64,000 nt of DNA, taken from NCBI GenBank assembly GCA_963210315.1, contig OY723246.1, positions 1,798,001 through 1,862,000 of the forward strand. The letters are read 5' to 3'. Under the pieces are notes generated by a model. That model saw nothing but the letters and a program-made list of their open reading frames with translations, searched no databases and had not been told where the DNA came from. Position 1 is the stretch's first letter, and every line of letters begins with the position of its first letter. Position numbers and translations under genes: made by a program. Below, piece by piece: positions 10,265 to 20,013 of this stretch. The stretch is from Rhynchopus euleeides (lineage: Eukaryota > Euglenozoa > Diplonemea > Diplonemida > Diplonemidae).

Positions 10265-11070
10265 CCGCCCGGCGGCGCCACCTTCGGCGGCTGCCTGTTG
10301 CACAGCCCCCCGAGTCGTGGAGCGACACTGTGCGGCGCAAAATCCTTTCTTCTGGCCTCCGCCCTGCGCTGGTCGCTGCACCACTGCCGATGTTTTGTTC
10401 AGCCCCACGGGGCGCTAGCCCGAAACCTGCCTGAGAACTAGCCTGAAAAAGCTTTTCGTTGATCGCACGCCACACACAATATACCATTCCTTCCGTTTGC
10501 TTCATTGACTCGCATGAAGGGAGAAGAAACCTCGTTGTTTCGTTGACCGCTTCCATCGTTTTAAAAAAGCTGTGGCAGCCCATTGTCCTTCGGATGAGTC
10601 GACCTGTCTGAAGTGCAGAAAATTGGCGGAGCACGAAAGCAGAGAGAGAGAGAGAGAGAAGCGTTGATCGTATGGCAACCGATGGGAAGCATTTCCCTCA
10701 GCACCGATCCCCTGCAGGGATTGTTTTAGTTGCAGAAAATTTTGCCTGCGGAAGTGTTGGTGTGGGATTGGCAGGCGCATAAGACTGTGTGTGGCGGCAA
10801 GCACCTAGCACTGCCTGTGATTCCCTCCCCGACCCCCGCCCCTTCGTTGTGACCACCGCGGCGTGACACCTCCCTAGATCTTGTTGTTGGCTTTCTGTGT
10901 GCCGTGCAGCTGGGCACCCCTTCCGCTGCCTTAGAGCTGTGTGTGTATGGCTGCACTGTTCGCAACAGCGAGAGGAATTTGCACCCTGCCTGTCCCTCCC
11001 CCACCGACCCCCCCCTTGCTGTGGGTTGTGCAGGGGCAGCAGGGGGTGGGGGTGCAACACAGCAGCTGCG
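10265..11070. other. Spacer between EEP and ankyrin genes
   Basis: No gene. It holds the 3' flank of the EEP gene, a short (GA)n run at 10641-10660, and the second copy of the 8571-type repeat at 10818-11030, ending at the predicted trans-splice acceptor AG (11061-11062) before the ankyrin gene. Confidence 0.65.
10818..11030 (+). repeat. Upstream repeat, copy 2
   Basis: Counterpart of 8571-8790 in the same orientation. It differs by scattered substitutions and small indels. It forms most of the region immediately before the ankyrin-repeat gene. Confidence 0.85.
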
Positions 11071-11538
11071 ATGGACCTGCTGCGTGCCGCTGAGGAAGGA
11101 GATGCCGCTGCCGTGCGGCAGCTGCTGGAGGGCAAGGGGGTGGACATCAACCACACGACGGAGGAGGGGTGGTCAGCGGTCATCCTGGCAGCGAAGAACG
11201 GGCACCTCGACACCGTCCGCCTGCTTGTCGAAGGCGGGGCTGTCGTGACACAGGCCGAGGCACCGCACTCCGCGATAAGAGGTGCAGCACTCTATGGGCA
11301 CGACAGCGTTATAGAGTATATCCTTTCCAAGGGGGCTCGTGTGGACTGCCTCAGTGGGGGCGGCCGCACCGCGCTGATGGGGGCTGCGATGAACGGGTAC
11401 CTTTCGACGGTGCGCCTGCTCCTTGCCAGCGGTGCCGATCCGGCGGTGCGGAATTCGTTCGGCGAGACAGCGGCTGACCTGGCAAAGGCAGATGATGTGA
11501 AGCAGGCCCTCCTGCCGCAGGCAGGGGGCAATGCGTGA
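11071..11538 (+). CDS. Small ankyrin-repeat protein
   Basis: 155 residues containing about four ankyrin repeats and little else, so probably a protein-binding adaptor. Visible units are: MDLLRAAEEGDAAAVRQLLE; WSAVILAAKNGHLDTVRLLV; HSAIRGAALYGHDSVIEYIL; and RTALMGAAMNGYLSTVRLLL, closing with GADPAVRNSFGETAADLA. The loops carry the usual G-D/N turn signals (KGVDIN, KGARVD, SGADPAV). The start at 11071 is preceded by AACACAG (AG at 11061-11062). A frame extending upstream from 10897 reads through the repeat and is not believed. No enzymatic domain is present; the partner is unknown. Confidence 0.9.
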   Translation: MDLLRAAEEGDAAAVRQLLEGKGVDINHTTEEGWSAVILAAKNGHLDTVRLLVEGGAVVTQAEAPHSAIRGAALYGHDSVIEYILSKGARVDCLSGGGRTALMGAAMNGYLSTVRLLLASGADPAVRNSFGETAADLAKADDVKQALLPQAGGNA

Positions 11539-11597
11539 TGCGTTGCGCATGTCCCCCGTTTAACAATGCTGTGGGGTGTATACATCGACCGAATTCC

Positions 11598-11745
11598 CCA
11601 GCTACAGCCGCTCTGATAAAAAGTGCCCGTCTTTTTTGTTCGTTTTTTTTTGCGCCTGGCGCTTCTTCTTCTACACACAAGACGATACCATGTATGGTGT
11701 ATCTGTGCATAGAGCACGCTGCGGTTGCAGCTGTGGTACTGTGTG
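11598..11745. repeat. Degenerate MITE of the GCGCCCYRYCAC family
   Basis: Contains CAGCTACAGCCGCTCTGAT and, ~120 bases later, ATAGAGCACGCTGCGGTTGCAGCTGTGG. These match the two ends of the much better preserved copies at 33330-33515 and 61003-61195. It lies in the 3' flank of the ankyrin gene. The rest of 11539-12005 shows nothing else recognisable. Confidence 0.6.
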
Positions 11746-12005
11746 GTGTGTCGCTGGCTTACCCCGCTCGAGCGTGCTGGCTAGGGAGAGAACGCCACTC
11801 CGTGTGGGTAAATCATATCCCCATCGGGCCGTGACGGAAACACCCCCACCCCCACCCACGCTTACCTTGTCCACATCGGTCACACCGCCGAAGCTAACGC
11901 CGATACCACTTCCCACTGTTGTTGCCTGCCTATTGCTTTGGACCCGGGTTCTCCCTCCCTCTCGACACCCCATCACCACCCTCAGGATGCAGCACGTCTG
12001 GCAGC

Positions 12006-15000
12006 ATGGCTGCGCCAGATGGGGATGGGGATGGGGAGGGCGCGAAGGCAGCCCCGTCGGGCTCCAAGCCGCGTGGCCTCTGGGGTGTGGTGAAGGCGAG
12101 CAAGGTGGACCTGCTGGTGCGGATGCTGAAGGAGAAGGACGAGCACATCGCATCCCTGACGCGCGAGATGGAGTGCGCACGGCATGCCAACGAGACGGAG
12201 GGGCGCTCTGTCCACAAACAGCTGCTCCACCAGAAGCTGCAGCTGGGCCTATACAAGGCTGAGAGGGAGGAAGCACGCAACGAATGCCGCGTTCTCCGGG
12301 AGAGGGTACGTTACTACGAGCAGAAGAGTAGTGAATCTGTCGTCACCGGAGATCCCGATTCTGAAATGCACCAGCTGCAGGCAAGCAAACACCTCCTCCT
12401 CATCCGGATATCAAACCTGGAGGACAAGTACTATGCGCTGCGGGGGAAGTACAAAGAATTCTTCCTCTACCTCGACACGCGGGTGAAGATCGCACAGCAC
12501 AGCATATCGGAGGTGAGGTCCTGCGTGCATAATGAGATAGCAGCCATGCGGCATTGGATAGCTGTGCAGAGTCGGATCACCCTGCAGAAGGCCCAGCTGG
12601 TGCATGGGGTGGATTGGGACATCCCGCACGACGCGAGGGTGCTGCAGTCGCATGTCGCCAATCTTGTGCAGGAGGCGAACACAATGTTGGAGACATACCG
12701 ATCAGAGATGCTGAGCAGCACGCCCGGCACCGCTGCCTCCAGCATCGTGCTGCCCACGGTGAACCCCGCGCGCCTTTCGGGGGAGCGGGTGGTGAAGTCG
12801 GAGTATACCCTGCAGATCACAGGCGATACGGAGGAGAAGGAGCGCATCGATGCCTTCACGCAGCAGATCAGGGTCATCGGGGAGGTGGCGAAGCGTCTGA
12901 AAGGGATGGAGGTGTCGATTGTCAACAAGAGATCCTTCCAAGCCTACCAGCTGCGTGCGGCGGAGGTGAGCACTGTGCATGACGCCCTCCGGCAGGAGGG
13001 GAAGTCGCTGATACGCTGGTTTGCGGACCACCTCGATCAGTCCGTCGTGTCGCTGCGGACAGCGGGGTTGGCCTTCCAGCATGCCTGCTCTGATGCGTCT
13101 GCCAGTGAGGTAAACACTGTGCAGTACCTTGTTCACAGCTCGCAGCAGCTCTCACACGACCTCACAACGCTGAACTTACGGAGGATTGTGCTGAAGACAT
13201 CACACGATGTCTACCGGAGGAGGAACCTGCGTTTCACAAAACCCACGGCTTGCTGCGAGAAGACGCGGAAGAAGTGCATCGCCGAGATGCAGCAGCAGCA
13301 GCAGCAGCGCGCCCCGGACCCCCACAACCTCTCCCCGTGCCCATCTCCGAAAGCCGCGGATGTTGCTGCTGGGCTGTTCGTCAGGAAGCCGTCTGTCATG
13401 CCCGTTGTTCCTACCACAGGGCTGACCCTCCTCAAGGCAGCCAACCGCTATAAGGAGCAACAGGCTACGAAGGTAGAGATCCCACCTGACGCACCCCAAG
13501 GGGAAGACGCAGACGGTGCCGCGTCACCACCCCCTGCCTCCGAGCCCCCAGCTGAGGACTCTGGCGCCACGCCGCGAGCGCTGTCGCCTGCGAGCGCCCT
13601 TAGCGGCGCCTCTGCAGGATCCGCCGCCGCACCCTCCGCTGCCAAGTCGAAGTTTCAGAAGTCGCTCCAGAAACACAAGCTCCTCAAGACAATCGGAGGG
13701 TTCGCGAAGAAGGGGGGCGAGGGGAGCAACAACCCATCGCCCGCCCCACCCGCCGACCCGCCCGGGGGGGGCAAGAAGAAGCTGGGGCTCCTTGACATAT
13801 CCTCCATGATGTCCGCCCGGGCGAAGATCAAAAAGAAATTCCAGATGGGCGCCAAGAAGGCATCGGACAACCCCACGCCGAGCGTGGAAACTTCGGATGG
13901 AGCCACCGGGACGCAAACCATACCGGAGGACACGTGCCCTTCCTGCCGGCTCAAGCTGACGTGCATTGAATGCGCCTACTCTGGGAGGTTGGAGACACTC
14001 TATCCCAGCGTCCTGTTGGGACACCTCACTCTGGTGAAGCAGCGCATCAACGAGGTTGACCAGAAGAAGATTGAGATATGGAATAAGCGGAACGACGTCC
14101 TCCGCGAGATGGTGGACCTCCTCCGCTTCTCAGGCAGGGTAGTGAGCGACGCCCCTGCGAAGCTGCGGCAGCTGGAGAATGCCGTGCAGAGGATCACCAC
14201 GACGGATGCCCTGTCGTCCTCAGCCCCCCCGGCACACCGCATGCCTCACCCCGGGCTGCAGGACGACCACCCCGGGATGGCGTCGCAGCTGGGGCAGGAC
14301 GACGCGCCGAATCAAGAGTTCATGCCTTCAGGCCTGGTAGGGGAGAACGGCGCCCCGACCCCTGCCTCGCGCCTCGTCCTCAAGCACCCCGCCGTGGTGC
14401 CCCTCCTCCAGCAGCAGTACCACAGGGAGCGGGAGCTGCTGGCGGAGCGGGGGAGATCGCCAGAGCTGCCCCGCGGCCTCGGCCTCGGCAGAACCGCCGC
14501 AGACACGAGGGACATGCCTCTGTCGATCGCGCTCGGGCCTGGGGGATGGAAGGGGCTGCTGGCGGGGATTCTGAAGGGTGGTGGTGGTGGCGGTGGCGGT
14601 GGCGGCGTCGGTCCCAAATCCCCCCGCCGCGCCCGCTTCGGGGAGGCGGGGGGGGAGGCGGTCGCATCCAGGCCGATGAGCCCCGTTGGAGCCAGCGGCA
14701 AGCGGCAGGGCGCGGGGGGGCCTGCACAGCAGGGAGGCACCGCCAGCCCCCCGGGCTCGCCTGTGGGCGGGCAGCAGGGGCGCACCCCCCTTGTCGAGGG
14801 TGGCGGCGACGGCGGGGGCGCGGCGCCGCAGAGCGGGGAGGAGGGGGTGCCGGCGCCGGCGCCGGCGCCACCCGAAGGGGCGAAGGAAGGGAAGCAGCAG
14901 GCGGTGGTTCGGCTACCGAAGGCTCCGGAGGCGGCATATTTCTACGTTGCGAGCTCTGTGGTGGAGCAGCGGAAGCGGGTGCTGCTGAAGAAGCGCGACA

Positions 15001-15341
15001 AGCGTGCGGAGGCGCGTGCGGTGCGGCAGCGCTATGCTGAGGATGTACGGAGGCTGTCGCCACGCCCCCCGAATGCGGGGAGCCAGGCGAAGGCGAGGGC
15101 GGCCCTCAGCCACCTCGCCGAGCAGCAGCGCGGGCTGCAGAGCGTCCCCGCAACGCCTGCCCCTGCGATAGTGCAGGAGCCGGTCGACATCTACCTCGAT
15201 ACGCAGCCCTCCGCATCTGTGCTGTGGGATGGCACCGGGTTCTCCCAGAAGGACACCGCATCCGTCGCACACAAGCTGCAGGCTGCGGCCTCGCGGCGGG
15301 AGGTGTCTGCGGTGGTGCCGCGGTTTCCCTGCCTGAGGTGA
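12006..15341 (+). CDS. Large coiled-coil protein with CxxC pairs, function unknown
   Basis: 1,111 residues. I do not recognise the family. Residues ~30-135 are strongly coiled-coil; ~135-430 are helical with conserved-looking text (NLEDKYYALRGKYKEFFLYL). This is followed by a poly-Gln run (~437-442), an Ala/Pro/Ser-rich region (~490-545), a basic segment (~548-625), and a compact C-x2-C-x5-C-x2-C motif (CPSCRLKLTCIEC, ~645), possibly a small zinc-binding element. Next come a second helical stretch (~655-715), a Gly-rich run of about ten glycines (~860), a Gly/Pro/Ala-rich linker and a final basic helix. The composition suggests a cytoskeletal or scaffold protein, but that is only a guess. The ATG at 12006 sits 1 base after a CAG; an ATG at 11987 is out of frame and would be an upstream ORF if transcripts start at the CAG at 11982-11984. 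Confidence 0.75.
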   Translation: MAAPDGDGDGEGAKAAPSGSKPRGLWGVVKASKVDLLVRMLKEKDEHIASLTREMECARHANETEGRSVHKQLLHQKLQLGLYKAEREEARNECRVLRERVRYYEQKSSESVVTGDPDSEMHQLQASKHLLLIRISNLEDKYYALRGKYKEFFLYLDTRVKIAQHSISEVRSCVHNEIAAMRHWIAVQSRITLQKAQLVHGVDWDIPHDARVLQSHVANLVQEANTMLETYRSEMLSSTPGTAASSIVLPTVNPARLSGERVVKSEYTLQITGDTEEKERIDAFTQQIRVIGEVAKRLKGMEVSIVNKRSFQAYQLRAAEVSTVHDALRQEGKSLIRWFADHLDQSVVSLRTAGLAFQHACSDASASEVNTVQYLVHSSQQLSHDLTTLNLRRIVLKTSHDVYRRRNLRFTKPTACCEKTRKKCIAEMQQQQQQRAPDPHNLSPCPSPKAADVAAGLFVRKPSVMPVVPTTGLTLLKAANRYKEQQATKVEIPPDAPQGEDADGAASPPPASEPPAEDSGATPRALSPASALSGASAGSAAAPSAAKSKFQKSLQKHKLLKTIGGFAKKGGEGSNNPSPAPPADPPGGGKKKLGLLDISSMMSARAKIKKKFQMGAKKASDNPTPSVETSDGATGTQTIPEDTCPSCRLKLTCIECAYSGRLETLYPSVLLGHLTLVKQRINEVDQKKIEIWNKRNDVLREMVDLLRFSGRVVSDAPAKLRQLENAVQRITTTDALSSSAPPAHRMPHPGLQDDHPGMASQLGQDDAPNQEFMPSGLVGENGAPTPASRLVLKHPAVVPLLQQQYHRERELLAERGRSPELPRGLGLGRTAADTRDMPLSIALGPGGWKGLLAGILKGGGGGGGGGGVGPKSPRRARFGEAGGEAVASRPMSPVGASGKRQGAGGPAQQGGTASPPGSPVGGQQGRTPLVEGGGDGGGAAPQSGEEGVPAPAPAPPEGAKEGKQQAVVRLPKAPEAAYFYVASSVVEQRKRVLLKKRDKRAEARAVRQRYAEDVRRLSPRPPNAGSQAKARAALSHLAEQQRGLQSVPATPAPAIVQEPVDIYLDTQPSASVLWDGTGFSQKDTASVAHKLQAAASRREVSAVVPRFPCLR

Positions 15342-16300
15342 GAGCGCTGAGTGGGTGGGGGGTGGGAGGAGGAGGAGGGGGGGGGGCTGTGTGATGGCGG
15401 GATCACATCAAAGAGCAACAAAGGCGGGGGTTGGGGGAGGGGAGGAGGGGGGGGGGGTGAGCGTCGGCGGACGCGGTGGACTCCCACACGTCAGGGTGCA
15501 CCTTTTTGGGGTATCGGAATATCGGGGGTCTGGCGAGGTCCGACCGCCGCTCGCGGGGTCGGGACCCCCGCGAGTGGGGGTCTGGACCCCCGCTCGCGGG
15601 GGTCGTCTGGGCACCAAAAATAGCAGGGCAGACTCCCGCTAGCGGGGGTCCAGACCCCCGCTCCAGGGGGTGGGAGTCCACCGTGGAGGGAATGGGGAGG
15701 GGTGTTGGTGTGTGGTGGAAAGAGATAGGGGCTGCAGCAGTTTTGCCGCAGTGCGGATAGGGCATTGCCGAAGAGCAAGGAGGTGCGCTCGGCGTGCTCT
15801 ACACTGCCTGCAAACGATTCACGTCTGTGTGTAGGCAGTGGAGGGCATCATCAGTGAGTTCGTTTGCTCGCTGTGACCTCCACAATCCGGCCTGAAGAGG
15901 GGAAGGTTCTGCGATTCACGTTTGTGTGTGTGTGTGTGTGGCACGACGGTGGAGACCGTGTCGTTCCTCCCCCCCCATCCCCGCGGACCGCACGCTTGCC
16001 AGCGTTGCTCTTCCGTTGCTCGACCCCCTTGGGTGGAAGCAGCTGCCTTGTGGTGTCTGTGGTGCGTCACTTCTGTGCCCTCCACCACAGCAAGCCCGCA
16101 GGGCGGCAGGCTGCCTACCAGATACAACGTACGGAACAGGGGATGCTGCAAAGGCAGCCTTGCGGCCGCAAGCCGCCCCCCCCGGAAGCGCGGAGGGGGG
16201 GCAGGTGTGGAAGACAGGCGCCATCCCCACCCTCGTATCCCCCCACCCCCCCACTCTACATTGCGACCTTCCCCCCCTCCGCCTCGCCTCTCCTTTTGAC
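15342..16300. other. Spacer with GACCCCCGC inverted repeats
   Basis: No gene. At 15530-15670 there is a cluster of overlapping inverted repeats built from GACCCCCGCTCGCGGGGGTC-like units, able to form several alternative hairpins. The rest is poly-G/poly-C, TG repeats (15921-15941) and unremarkable sequence, ending at the - strand transposase relic. Confidence 0.6.
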
Positions 16301-16319
16301 ACTTGACAAGCGTAGCCAA

Positions 16320-16740
16320 ATGCTTCACGTCACTCATCAACCGCTTCACGGGTGCGTGCCGGCGATGTCCAATGGTTGAACCGTGTCGGTGTGCCCGGCG
16401 GGTATGAGTACGGCAACGAATCCAGCGACGGCCAGCGCCTCCATATAACTTCCACTGTGAAGAAGCCCAACAGGACGATTGCGGGTTGATCAGGATCAAG
16501 GCCCTTCTGCTCTATGATCCGCTCACGCTCGGGCTGCAGTACGTCGGAGATCAGCTCCAGCGTCGTTTCGGTGTTGGCCCAGTGATTGTGGGTGTGCGTC
16601 AGGACGAGGTCGCCCTAAGGCCCCTTGTATTCGTCGGGGATGCGGGGGTCAACGCGCGCAGTTTTCCCGTGGCTGATGATTTGCCACGGACACACCTCCC
16701 CAGCAGCCGTACACGCCGTCACCAGTGTAACATCACGCTT
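16320..16740 (-). pseudogene. Degraded pogo/Tigger-like DDE transposase
   Basis: Read on the - strand, 16740 down to ~16500 encodes DKRDVTLVTACTAAGEVCPW, then a segment with ISHGKT, an in-frame TAG (near 16620), LTHTHNHWANTETTLELI and PERERIIEQKGLDPDQPAIV. After a frame change, 16430-16310 encodes IPAGHTDTVQPLDIAGTHPV and KRLM. This order (CTASG.., GKT, NHW, DQPA, P.G.T...QPLD) is characteristic of DDE_1 transposases of the pogo/Tigger group. At least one stop, one frameshift and loss of the Asp expected after the DQPA strand (LLGFF instead of a D-containing motif) show it is dead. Both ends are missing. It is the only clear transposase-derived coding sequence in the window. Confidence 0.75.
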
Positions 16741-17058
16741 GTCGGCGGGTGAGGATGGCGAACAACTTTTCCTCGAGGGCCGGCGGCATCAGCTTCTGTC
16801 TCCCCTCTTTGCGGGAGGGGCCTCCAGCGCATCGCCACCCTTCGTCCACTGCAACAGCAACCACCGCAACCACAACACCCCCCTCCGCCCCCCTTCACAC
16901 CACACCACCGTGATTCTTCAGGCAACCGGGAGTCGCACTCCCGCCCTCTCGAGGGAGCGGGTCTTTTCTCAAGGCCAGGAAGGGGTAGGAAGGGAAGGGG
17001 AGGGAAGGGTATCAGAGGGGGGGCCGTTGGGGTTGTTGGGAACGGGGTAGAGAGAGCG

Positions 17059-20013
17059 ATGAGCGAGCAGCATGCCCGCCGGGTCCACCGCGTGACGGAG
17101 GATGCGTCGAAGATTCGGAACTTCTGCATGCTGGCGCATGTCGACCACGGGAAGACGACGCTTTCGGATGTCCTGGTCGCCTCCAACGGCCTCATCAGCA
17201 CTGCCATGGCGGGGAAGATGCGTTTCCTCGACTGTAGGCAGGACGAGCAGGAGAGGCAAATCACCATGAAGGCGAGCACCATCGCGCTGCGCCACATCTG
17301 CGGGGAGGAGGAATACGTGCTGAACCTGATTGATTCACCGGGGCACGTCGATTTCTCCAGCGAGGTCAGCACCGCTGTCCGCCTCAGCGACGGCGGGTTC
17401 CTTGTTGTCGACGCTGTCGACGGTGTTGCCACCCAGACTCGCGCCGTGCTGGCGCAGGCATACCGTGAGAAGGTGAAGTGCTGCCTCGTGATCAACAAGG
17501 TGGACCTGCTCATCACCACGAAGGGCATGGACCCGCCACAGGCGTACCTCGCGCTGGCGCAGATCGTGCAGCAGGCGAATGTGATCATGGCGGAGTTCGT
17601 CGAGGCGGACCGTATCACGGGGGGGCAGCTGCACGAAGACCGCGAGGGCTGTGAGGACCTGGTGGACGACACGGAGGAGCAGTGGTTTGAGCCTGCGAAG
17701 GGGAACGTGGTGTTCGCCTCGGCGATCGACGGGTGGGGGTTCACCCCGCATTCCTTCGCCCGGCTGTACGCCAAGAAGCTGAACTGGTCGGAGAGCTCGC
17801 TGACAAAGGCGCTCTGGGGGGAGTGGTACCTCGACACGAAGCGGAAGAAGATCGTCACATCCCCTCCGAAGTCAGACTCGCAGCCGATGTGCGTCAAATT
17901 CGTGCTGGAGCAGATCTGGAAGGTCTACAACTCCGTCAACATCTCAGACGTGGACGAGCGGATGGACGCCCTGCTGAAGATCACCAACGCGCTGGGCCTG
18001 CAGGTCCGTGAGAACGTCCTCAAGAAGAAGGAGCCTGCTGACGCCGTCGCCGCCGTGATGAACGGTTGGCTCCCCCTCTCGCGCTGCCTGATGAACACAT
18101 GCGTGAAGCAGCTCCCCTCCCCTCTGGACGCACAGCCCTACCGTGTGCCGCGCCTCCTGCCGGAGCTGCCTGTCATCAAACCCGACGCACTGCGGAAGGA
18201 ATACACCGACGGGCTGCTCAGCTGCAGCAAAGACTCCAAGGTGATGGTCTACATCGCGAAGATGTTCGACACAGACCAGCTCCCCGGCGTCGCCCTGCAG
18301 GAGGGCGACGTGCAGGTCGACACGGAGGGTGTGGACCGCACCGCATTCGTCGGGGTTGCGCGGATTTTCTCCGGGTCCATCAAGAAGGGTGACAAGCTCT
18401 ATGTCCTCGACCCGAAGCATCAGCCGGGGGGTGAGGCCACTGCGCAGGAGATCACCGTGACGCAGCTGTTCCTCCTCATGGGGAAGGGGCTTGCCCCCGT
18501 GGAGTCCATCACGGCGGGTGCCATCTTTGGGATCGGGGGGCTGGGCGCATCGGTCCTCAAGTCGGCGACGCTCGCATCCTCCCCGGATGCCTGCGGGTTC
18601 TCCCAGATGGTTTTCCAGAGCTCCGCTGTTATCCGCATGTCGATCGAGCCGTTCAACGCCTGCGACCTCGACAAGCTGAAGCGGGGCCTTGCCCTGCTGA
18701 ACAAGGCTGACCCACAGGTGGAGGTAGTCCTGACAGAGCAGGGGGAGCTGGTGATCTGCACCGCAGGCGAGGTGCACGCTGAGAGGTGTGTTAGGGATCT
18801 GACGGACCGCTATGCCCAGGTGGGGATGCGCGTCTCGGAGCCGATTGTCGGCTTCAAGGAGACCATCGTTGCGGAGCAGAAGAAGGCCACGACGTCCACC
18901 ACGGCGAACAAGCAGTGCAGCTTTTCCATCAAGGCCTACGACATCCCTCAGGGCATCTCCGATGCAATCGAGGCACACCAGACTGACCTGAGAGCGCTTG
19001 CGGGGTACACCGCTGACACTGTGAGGGATATCGTCGACAGGGAGGATCTGCTGGAGGCGAGCCGTGCCCTGCGCGATGCATTCCAGGCGGAGGAGTCACG
19101 CTGGGGGGAGCTCTGGGAGCGCGGGCTGTGGTCCCTCGGCCCGAAGCACTGCGGGACCTGCCTGCTGGCCTGCACCGCTCCCGAGCTGGGGTCTGTCACC
19201 TCGGTGTGGTGTGCCCTGTCGGCGCTCCTTAAGGAGCTGGACGGGGGTGCTGCGCAGGGGATGCCTCCGGTGTCCCCCTCCAGGTCACCCCAGAGGGATC
19301 GGGGCGGTGCCGAGCGGTCCGACGCGGGGAGCGTCAGCGACATGACGTTCTGCGCGAAAACGATCCGGCAGATCAACGACTCCATCGTGGCTGGGTTCCA
19401 GCTTGCTGTGGAAAAGGGACCTCTCTGCGACGAGCCGATGACAAACGTCGCCTTTGTCGTGACGGAGCTTCGTATCTCCGAAGAGGATGAGAGCGACGGG
19501 TGCTACGGGCCCCTCAGCGGCCAGGCCATGTCTGCAGTCTACCAGGGGTGTAGGCAGGCCTTTATGGCGGAGGGGAAAAGGCTTGTCGAGCCGCTGTATG
19601 AGTGTGATATCGTGGCAGCCACCAACTGCCACCGCAAGGTGTACGATGTTCTGAAGAAGCGGCGTGCGGAGATCCTCGATAACATCCCACAGGAGGGGAC
19701 CATGGCGTTCCGTGTCATCGCGTATCTCCCGGTGACGGAGTCCTTCGGCCTGGCGGATGAGCTGCGTATCAAGACGTCGGGGAATGCGACCCCCACCCTG
19801 TGCTTCAGCCACTGGCAGAAGATTGACACCGATCCCTTCTTCGTCCGCAAGACGGAGGACGAGCTTGAGGACATGGATGAGACGGACGTTGCCATCATCA
19901 CGAACATCCCCAGAACGCTTATCAACAAGGTCAGGCGCCGCAAGGGGCTCGCAGTGGAGGATCACGTTGTGAAGAAGGCGGAGAAGATGAAGTACTCCAC
20001 TCGTGCAGGTTAA
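17059..20013 (+). CDS. EFL1: Elongation-factor-like GTPase 1 (60S ribosome maturation)
   Basis: 984 residues, complete. EFL1 (Ria1 in yeast) works with SBDS in the cytoplasm to release eIF6 from pre-60S subunits. The GTPase domain is intact: P-loop AHVDHGKT (~27-34), switch I ITMKAS, DSPGHVDF, and NKVD. EFL1-specific rather than EF-2 features are the LVASNGLISTAMAGKMRFLD block, ERQITMKASTIAL, LWGEWYLDTKRKKIV, and the PSPLDAQPYRVPRLL region. The C-terminus is also typical, with DPFFVRKTEDELEDMDET and RRRKGLAVEDHVVKKAEK. A ~70-residue low-conservation insertion (~680-750, including SPSRSPQRDRGG) interrupts domain IV, as often seen in this family. There is no diphthamide-loop signature, as expected. 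The ATG at 17059 follows GGGGTAG (17050), a possible trans-splice acceptor. Confidence 0.96.
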   Translation: MSEQHARRVHRVTEDASKIRNFCMLAHVDHGKTTLSDVLVASNGLISTAMAGKMRFLDCRQDEQERQITMKASTIALRHICGEEEYVLNLIDSPGHVDFSSEVSTAVRLSDGGFLVVDAVDGVATQTRAVLAQAYREKVKCCLVINKVDLLITTKGMDPPQAYLALAQIVQQANVIMAEFVEADRITGGQLHEDREGCEDLVDDTEEQWFEPAKGNVVFASAIDGWGFTPHSFARLYAKKLNWSESSLTKALWGEWYLDTKRKKIVTSPPKSDSQPMCVKFVLEQIWKVYNSVNISDVDERMDALLKITNALGLQVRENVLKKKEPADAVAAVMNGWLPLSRCLMNTCVKQLPSPLDAQPYRVPRLLPELPVIKPDALRKEYTDGLLSCSKDSKVMVYIAKMFDTDQLPGVALQEGDVQVDTEGVDRTAFVGVARIFSGSIKKGDKLYVLDPKHQPGGEATAQEITVTQLFLLMGKGLAPVESITAGAIFGIGGLGASVLKSATLASSPDACGFSQMVFQSSAVIRMSIEPFNACDLDKLKRGLALLNKADPQVEVVLTEQGELVICTAGEVHAERCVRDLTDRYAQVGMRVSEPIVGFKETIVAEQKKATTSTTANKQCSFSIKAYDIPQGISDAIEAHQTDLRALAGYTADTVRDIVDREDLLEASRALRDAFQAEESRWGELWERGLWSLGPKHCGTCLLACTAPELGSVTSVWCALSALLKELDGGAAQGMPPVSPSRSPQRDRGGAERSDAGSVSDMTFCAKTIRQINDSIVAGFQLAVEKGPLCDEPMTNVAFVVTELRISEEDESDGCYGPLSGQAMSAVYQGCRQAFMAEGKRLVEPLYECDIVAATNCHRKVYDVLKKRRAEILDNIPQEGTMAFRVIAYLPVTESFGLADELRIKTSGNATPTLCFSHWQKIDTDPFFVRKTEDELEDMDETDVAIITNIPRTLINKVRRRKGLAVEDHVVKKAEKMKYSTRAG

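Noticed and set aside
17944-18978. 344-codon - strand frame opposite EFL1
   Set aside because: EFL1 is recognisable across the whole interval; the antisense frame is open because of codon bias.
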